A stretch of DNA of 27,278 nt from positions 1 through 27,278 of the forward strand of contig CAIJWY010000054.1 of NCBI GenBank assembly GCA_903824455.1. Reading direction: 5' to 3'. The DNA is from an uncultured Micrococcales bacterium. Its GTDB lineage: Bacteria; Actinomycetota; Actinomycetes; Actinomycetales; Microbacteriaceae. The notes below the pieces were generated by a model. The model saw only the letters and a list, made by a program, of their open reading frames with translations, was not told the origin of the DNA and searched no databases. Within the stretch, counting starts at the first letter, position 1. Each line of letters begins with the position of its first letter. The position numbers and the translations under genes were made by a program. Positions 23,422-27,278 of the stretch are shown piece after piece.

Positions 23422-23423
23422 CT

Positions 23424-24065
23424 ATGGCATGGTCGCGCGAGGAGATGGCATCCATTGCCGCTCAAGAACTTAACAATGGTGATTACGTCAATCTTGGAAT
23501 TGGGATCCCCACGCTCGTGGCAAATCAACTCCCTGAAGGAGTGCACGTGACCTTGCAAAGTGAAAATGGATTACTCGGAATGGGACCTTTTCCTTTTGAG
23601 GGGGACGAGGACGCCGATCTCATCAACGCAGGAAAGCAAACTGTAACTCTGCTGCCTGGAGGAAGTTATTTTGACTCCGCAACCTCATTTGGCATGATTC
23701 GCGGCGGCCATGTTTCTATTGCAATTTTGGGAGCCATGCAGGTTTCCGGCAAGGGTGACCTCGCCAACTGGACTATCCCCGGAAAACTTGTGAAGGGTAT
23801 GGGTGGCGCTATGGATCTCGTTGCCGGAACACCACGCGTAATTGTTGTCACCGAGCACGTAGCCAAAGACGGAACTCCCAAGATCGTCGAAGAGTGCGAC
23901 CTTCCTCTTACCGGCGCCCGTTGCGTTAATCGCATCATTAGCGACATCGCGGTTTTTGATGTTTCTGCAGACGGTCTAGTTCTGACTGCACTGGCCCCCG
24001 GGGTCACTGTTGACGAAATCACTGAGAAAACCGGCGCAACGTTCACCGTTAAACTCACCGCTTAA
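23424..24065 (+). CDS. 3-oxoacid CoA-transferase subunit B
   Basis: 213 residues, beta subunit carrying the catalytic glutamate: SENGLLGMGP at 46-55, with Glu47 forming the CoA thioester. NLGIGIPTLVANQL and the C-terminal DVSADGLVLTALAPGVT are typical of ScoB/AtoA/PcaJ. Length is normal for a separate beta subunit. The start ATG 23424 is 2 bp after the subunit A stop, inside a run of tightly linked genes, so the two subunits will be made in equal amounts. Confidence 0.95.
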   Translation: MAWSREEMASIAAQELNNGDYVNLGIGIPTLVANQLPEGVHVTLQSENGLLGMGPFPFEGDEDADLINAGKQTVTLLPGGSYFDSATSFGMIRGGHVSIAILGAMQVSGKGDLANWTIPGKLVKGMGGAMDLVAGTPRVIVVTEHVAKDGTPKIVEECDLPLTGARCVNRIISDIAVFDVSADGLVLTALAPGVTVDEITEKTGATFTVKLTA

Positions 24066-24083
24066 CCCCGAAAGGCTACACAC

Positions 24084-25256
24084 ATGTCAGCTCTTATTGT
24101 CGGCTTTGCCCGCACCCCATTCGCCAAGATGAATGGTGCCCTATCAAGGGTGACTGCAGTAAATCTTGGCGCCCATGCAATCTCAGCAGCATTGATCAAT
24201 GCAGGTATCGATGCTGAAAGCGTGGATTATGTTTATGGCGGTCAGGTGCTTCAAGGTGGTGCAGGTCAAAATCCTGCTCGCCAGGCAGCAGTCATCGCTG
24301 GAATACCTCTCAGCACTCCCGCAATGACACTTAATGCTGTCTGCCTCTCAGGCATAGAAGCCATCGCTGCCGGAGTTCGACTTATCGAAGCGGGTGAGGC
24401 GGATGTCGTCGTCGCCGTTGGCCAAGAATCGATGTCCCTCGCTCCACACGCCTGGGTGGGTGCACGCGGCGGCAAGAAGTATGGCCCTGTCACTATGATT
24501 GACACTCTCGAGTTTGATGGACTCACAGATGCGTTTGAGCTTCGTTCGATGGGAGCGTCTACCGAGGACTACATCTACCCTTTGGGAATATCGCGTTCTT
24601 CCCAAGACGCTCTCGCCGCACTGTCTCATCAGAATGCAGATGCTTCTGAAAACTTTATTTCGGATGAAATTGCGCCCTTCGAAATTGTGGGACGCAATGG
24701 CTCTCAGATTCTTGCCAAGGATGACGGTATCCGCCCCGAAACCACAGAGGAAACGCTTGCAAAGCTTCGCCCCGCTTTCGGTGCTGACGGAACTATCACC
24801 GCCGGAAACTCCTCACAGCTCACCGATGGTGCAGCTGCCGTTATTCTGATGAGCGAGGCAAAAGCTCATGAACTGAACACCCAAGGTATTGCGAAAGTGT
24901 TGTCAACTGCGTTCGTGAGCGGCCCTGACTATTCATTACACTCACAACCTTCGAACGCCATCAAGGCAGCTATGTCGCGGGTGCAGCTCCGCATCTCTGA
25001 CCTCAAAGCAGTAGAAATTAATGAAGCATTTGCTGCTGTTGGAGTTCAGTCAACCAAAGATCTTGGTATTGACCCCGCCATTGTGAATGTCCACGGCGGT
25101 GCAATTGCCCTTGGGCACCCGATTGGGGCATCGGGGGTTCGCATTGTTGGACATCTTGCCCGCACAATCCAGCAACTGGGCTCTGGTCAGATTGGTGCCG
25201 CAGGTATCTGTGGCGGCGGCGGCCAAGGCTCCGCAGTAGTTTTGGAGTCGGTCTAA
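24084..25256 (+). CDS. Thiolase (acetyl-CoA acetyltransferase family)
   Basis: 390 residues, full-length degradative thiolase. Nucleophile Cys87 in NAVCLSG, INEAFAAV near 310, His345 in GGAIALGHPIGASG, and the acid/base Cys376 in GICGGGGQG. It cleaves a 3-ketoacyl-CoA with CoA to acetyl-CoA plus a shortened acyl-CoA. It lies 18 bp after CoA-transferase B with a GAAAGG ribosome binding site, the last gene of the unit and the last of the catabolic cluster before tRNA-Arg. The context implies that it finishes the pathway by splitting the keto acid activated by the CoA-transferase. Confidence 0.95.
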   Translation: MSALIVGFARTPFAKMNGALSRVTAVNLGAHAISAALINAGIDAESVDYVYGGQVLQGGAGQNPARQAAVIAGIPLSTPAMTLNAVCLSGIEAIAAGVRLIEAGEADVVVAVGQESMSLAPHAWVGARGGKKYGPVTMIDTLEFDGLTDAFELRSMGASTEDYIYPLGISRSSQDALAALSHQNADASENFISDEIAPFEIVGRNGSQILAKDDGIRPETTEETLAKLRPAFGADGTITAGNSSQLTDGAAAVILMSEAKAHELNTQGIAKVLSTAFVSGPDYSLHSQPSNAIKAAMSRVQLRISDLKAVEINEAFAAVGVQSTKDLGIDPAIVNVHGGAIALGHPIGASGVRIVGHLARTIQQLGSGQIGAAGICGGGGQGSAVVLESV

Positions 25257-25338
25257 ACCAACTTTTGCCTCAGGGCTACTTCTTCGAAGCCTCAGTCGAA
25301 CTTCATTTCTGAACGGAATAGCAAACTCCTAAAAAGTG

Positions 25339-25369
25339 AAAAACCCGGTTCTCGTGAGAAGAAACCGGG
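25339..25369 (-). terminator. Intrinsic terminator of tRNA-Arg
   Basis: On the minus strand CCCGGTT (complement of 25363-25369) pairs with AACCGGG (complement of 25344-25350), with an inner TTCTC/GAGAA extension, followed by five U. It lies directly after the tRNA 3' end. On the plus strand the T-run is only three long, so termination of the thiolase transcript here would be weak. Confidence 0.85.
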
Positions 25370-25375
25370 CTTTCG

Positions 25376-25448
25376 TGCGCTTGGAGGGACTCGAACCCCC
25401 AACCTTCTGATCCGTAGTCAGATGCTCTATCCGTTGAGCTACAAACGC
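25376..25448 (-). tRNA. tRNA-Arg (anticodon ACG)
   Basis: The minus strand folds into a full cloverleaf of 73 nt: acceptor GCGTTTG/CAAGCGC (one G-T pair), D-stem GCTC/GAGC, anticodon stem TCTGA/TCAGA with loop CTACGGA giving anticodon ACG, T-arm with GGTTCGAGTC, and discriminator A. CCA is not encoded (next bases CGA). ACG reads CGU, CGC and CGA after A34-to-inosine editing. Its 3' half is repeated in degraded form at 2535-2560 and 3424-3472, so it appears to be the anchor of an integrated island to its left. Confidence 0.96.
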
Positions 25449-25523
25449 GTTGGTGTTGCCTAAAGCAACTTCATTAGTTTACTTGATTGAGAAGTGATGC
25501 GCTAGTGGGGTTAGGCTCAGGGT

Positions 25524-26042
25524 ATGGCCATAGAGAAACCTGAATACCGTGTTGTTCGTTCAGCTGAGGGAATCGAGATTCGTGACTACGACGAATACTG
25601 GGTAGCCGAATGTCATGTGAAAAACGAGTCGGATCTATCGATGGCTTCGAGCCTCGCTTTCCGAAGATTATTCAATTACATCAGCGGAGAAAACTCGGCT
25701 AACCAGAAAATTGAGATGACTTCGCCGGTTCAACAGACCGCTGGGGACACCGGTTGGTTGATTTCATTCGTGGTTCCCAAGGATGTTTCGTTGGGTTCGA
25801 TTCCGGTGCCAAGAAATTCGTCAATCGAGATTAAGAAAGTACCGGCCGGGAAATACGCGGCACTGGTTTATTCGGGTGCCTGGAGCGATGACAAACTGGA
25901 GTCAAAGGGCCGAGATCTTCTTAGGGCTGTTGAGAAGTTGGGTCTAGTGACCGATGGACCTCTTACGAGTGCACGTTATAACCCACCATTTATGCCGGCG
26001 TTCTTGAGGCGCAATGAGGTTTTGGTTCGGCTAAAGGCCTAG
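25524..26042 (+). CDS. SOUL family heme-binding protein
   Basis: 172 residues covering one SOUL domain. PEYRVVRSAEGIEIRDYDEY starts the fold, with LAFRRLFNYISGEN and IEMTSPVQQ in the middle and RYNPPFMPAFLRRNEVLVRL at the end; all are recurrent in bacterial SOUL proteins related to the eukaryotic p22HBP. No signal peptide. The family binds heme or related tetrapyrroles, but the physiological role in bacteria is mostly unknown. It lies outside the catabolic cluster, to the right of the tRNA. Its last 12 bp overlap the end of the convergent HAD gene. Confidence 0.9.
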   Translation: MAIEKPEYRVVRSAEGIEIRDYDEYWVAECHVKNESDLSMASSLAFRRLFNYISGENSANQKIEMTSPVQQTAGDTGWLISFVVPKDVSLGSIPVPRNSSIEIKKVPAGKYAALVYSGAWSDDKLESKGRDLLRAVEKLGLVTDGPLTSARYNPPFMPAFLRRNEVLVRLKA

Positions 26043-26687
26043 CAGTTCTTCGAGCTCTTTGGTGTTGTTCACTAGATAGTCGGCTTCAGACCACTCTTCT
26101 TCGTTACCGAAACCCCATGTGACCAAGCACACTTCGATGCCGTGCTCTCTTGCGCCTTCAACATCGTGGATTCGATCACCAATGAGAATTACTTTGGTGA
26201 GGTCGGCGTTCAGATTTTGTAATTCACCAATTGCATAGGTGATTACGTCGGTCTTTGTGTTTCTGGTCTGGTCGTTCGTTGCGGTTCCCAAAACATCAAA
26301 GTATTTGAGGAAATCGTAATGCTCGCCAACCAGCCTGGTTCCTCGTTCAGCCTTTGAGGTTGCTAGGGAATTGGTGATTCCAGCGGCTTTCGCCTTCTGG
26401 ATGGTTTCGATGATGCCGGGGTAAAGGTAGCAGTTCAGTGCTCCGCCCTGGTTTAGATAGAAGTCGCGATAAACAGCAATACATTCTTCGACCTTTTCTG
26501 GTTCCAGTTTGAGAACATCTCTAAAGGTGGTTCTGAGAGGCGGGCCCATAAATGGTTTCATCTGCTCCGCTGTTACTTCAGGCATTCCGAGCGTTCGAAA
26601 GGTGTGGTTGAAAGACTCGAAGACTCCGGGAAAGGAGTTGATAATGGTGCCATCGAGATCCCAAAGAATTGTGGTGTATTTGGTCAT
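26031..26687 (-). CDS. HAD-superfamily hydrolase, phosphoglycolate-phosphatase-like
   Basis: 218 residues. Motif I is DLDGT with Asp10 (nucleophile) and Asp12. The helical cap (SFNHTFRTLGMPEV, MGPPL) matches Gph/PpaX-type enzymes. SLATSKAERG contains motif II/III elements, and IGDRIHDVEGAREHG is motif IV. It should dephosphorylate a small phosphate ester in the cytosol, such as 2-phosphoglycolate or pyrophosphate; the substrate is not fixed by sequence. Its start overlaps the stop of the EamA gene by 4 bp (ATGA at 26684-26687), so the two are coupled. Typical housekeeping gene outside the cluster. Confidence 0.93.
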   Translation of the reverse strand: MTKYTTILWDLDGTIINSFPGVFESFNHTFRTLGMPEVTAEQMKPFMGPPLRTTFRDVLKLEPEKVEECIAVYRDFYLNQGGALNCYLYPGIIETIQKAKAAGITNSLATSKAERGTRLVGEHYDFLKYFDVLGTATNDQTRNTKTDVITYAIGELQNLNADLTKVILIGDRIHDVEGAREHGIEVCLVTWGFGNEEEWSEADYLVNNTKELEELLGL

Positions 26688-27277
26688 TTGAGTCGATGTT
26701 TCGACTCAATTGCTTGACCCCAATAGGTTGAACCAATAACCAAAACTGCGCCAAGTGCCCCGATGGCACCGATGAGTTCCCCGCCGATAGTTATGGCGAT
26801 GATGGTTGCCCAAACCGGTTCGGTTCCAAGAAGGAGGCTGGCTCTGGATGCCGAGGTGTGCTTGACGGCCCAGTTCATGCCGATGAATGCGAACGACGTG
26901 CAGAGCAGTGAAAGAAACAGCATCGATGTCCAGTTGCCAGAGCTGTAGGTGGAAGCGGTGTCGATTGCCGCGACCGGATTGATGGTGAGCATGATTAGCC
27001 CCGAGGTTGAAACCATAACCGTGGTTAGGTTCACCGGCGAGAAGGTTTTTCCTTGGGTTAGGCGCCCAAGAATCACGAAGTGAAAGGTTCTAATAATCAT
27101 GGCGATGAACATGAACAGGTCACCGATGTTTGGTTCAACGAAACCGTTGCCCATGATGAGCAGGGCAAGGCCGATAACGGCAACGCTCGTGGCAATAAAG
27201 AACTTGTATGGAAGCCAGTTCTTTCGCCAAGCACTTTCGAGAATCGGAACGGTAATGATTGCGAGGGCAATGATTAG
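26684..27277 (-). CDS. EamA/DMT-family transporter, C-terminal part
   Basis: The frame is open to the right edge of the window, so the 5' end is missing; about 197 residues are visible. At least six hydrophobic helices can be counted, including LIIALAIITVPILE at the edge, FIATSVAVIGLALLIMGNG, and a final pair. LLLGTEPVWATIIAITIGGE is the characteristic EamA sequence near the C-terminus, and TSFAFIGMNWAVKHTSASRAS precedes it. Members export or import small metabolites. The ATG at 27154 is internal, since coding sequence with membrane helices continues upstream of it. Confidence 0.92.
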   Translation of the reverse strand, partial: LIIALAIITVPILESAWRKNWLPYKFFIATSVAVIGLALLIMGNGFVEPNIGDLFMFIAMIIRTFHFVILGRLTQGKTFSPVNLTTVMVSTSGLIMLTINPVAAIDTASTYSSGNWTSMLFLSLLCTSFAFIGMNWAVKHTSASRASLLLGTEPVWATIIAITIGGELIGAIGALGAVLVIGSTYWGQAIESKHRLK

Positions 27278-27278
27278 C

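Noticed and set aside
25260..25338. Terminator for the thiolase transcript
   Set aside because: GGCT/AGCC can pair around 25275, but the stem is short and lacks a T-run; the only convincing hairpin here belongs to the minus-strand tRNA.
1..27278. CRISPR array, integrase, transposase, toxin-antitoxin or phage genes
   Set aside because: No regularly spaced repeats and no such proteins were seen in any frame. The island proposal therefore rests only on the tRNA copies and gene content.

Overview
The window looks like a chromosomal stretch of an actinobacterium. A free-living Microbacteriaceae-type organism of moderate GC would fit: the regulators, the CUT2 ABC transporter, the actinobacterial-style fumarylacetoacetase-fold enzymes, the SGNH acyltransferase and a tRNA gene with no encoded CCA all agree. 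The taxonomic guess rests on gene content and base composition judged by eye.

Layout. Positions 1-2397 hold ordinary chromosomal genes: the tail of a membrane protein and an OafA-type acyltransferase. Positions 2398-3628 are a scarred stretch. It has an orphan terminator fused to a piece of tRNA-Arg, a small secreted protein gene, a second longer degenerate tRNA-Arg 3' fragment, and a 17-codon ORF with a strong ribosome binding site. Positions 3629-25256 are an almost uninterrupted catabolic cluster. An intact tRNA-Arg(ACG) on the minus strand (25376-25448) closes it, and ordinary genes resume after that: a SOUL heme-binding protein, a HAD phosphatase and an EamA transporter.

The cluster has five transcription blocks. 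(a) A leftward operon: substrate-binding lipoprotein, double ATPase, permease, old yellow enzyme, LysR regulator. (b) A rightward operon: class A flavin monooxygenase, alpha/beta C-C hydrolase, cupin, an unrecognised two-fold repeat protein, a ketosteroid-dehydrogenase-like flavoprotein, a second cupin, a fumarylacetoacetase-fold hydrolase. (c) A leftward FadR-type GntR regulator, divergent from a rightward cyclase-family hydrolase and a second fumarylacetoacetase-fold enzyme. (d) A leftward operon of an extradiol dioxygenase and two duplicated SDRs. (e) A rightward SDR, 3-oxoacid CoA-transferase A and B, and thiolase.

Together these form a plausible complete route: uptake, redox trimming of a cyclic or hydroxylated substrate (SDRs, flavoprotein, ene-reductase), ring hydroxylation, extradiol cleavage, C-C hydrolysis, acylpyruvate hydrolysis, then 3-keto acid activation and thiolysis to acetyl-CoA. 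The monooxygenase + VOC dioxygenase + flavoprotein + cupin set recalls the Herbaspirillum naringenin (Fde) system. The substrate here cannot be read from sequence.

Two observations stand out. First, tRNA-Arg fragments in direct orientation at the far left end, with the intact gene at the right end, suggest that the whole cluster is an old tRNA-anchored genomic island whose integrase is gone or lies elsewhere. Second, a 9-bp palindrome (TAAT-N-ATTA) was found, on reading by eye, only in three intergenic regions of the cluster, suggesting a dedicated repressor regulon.
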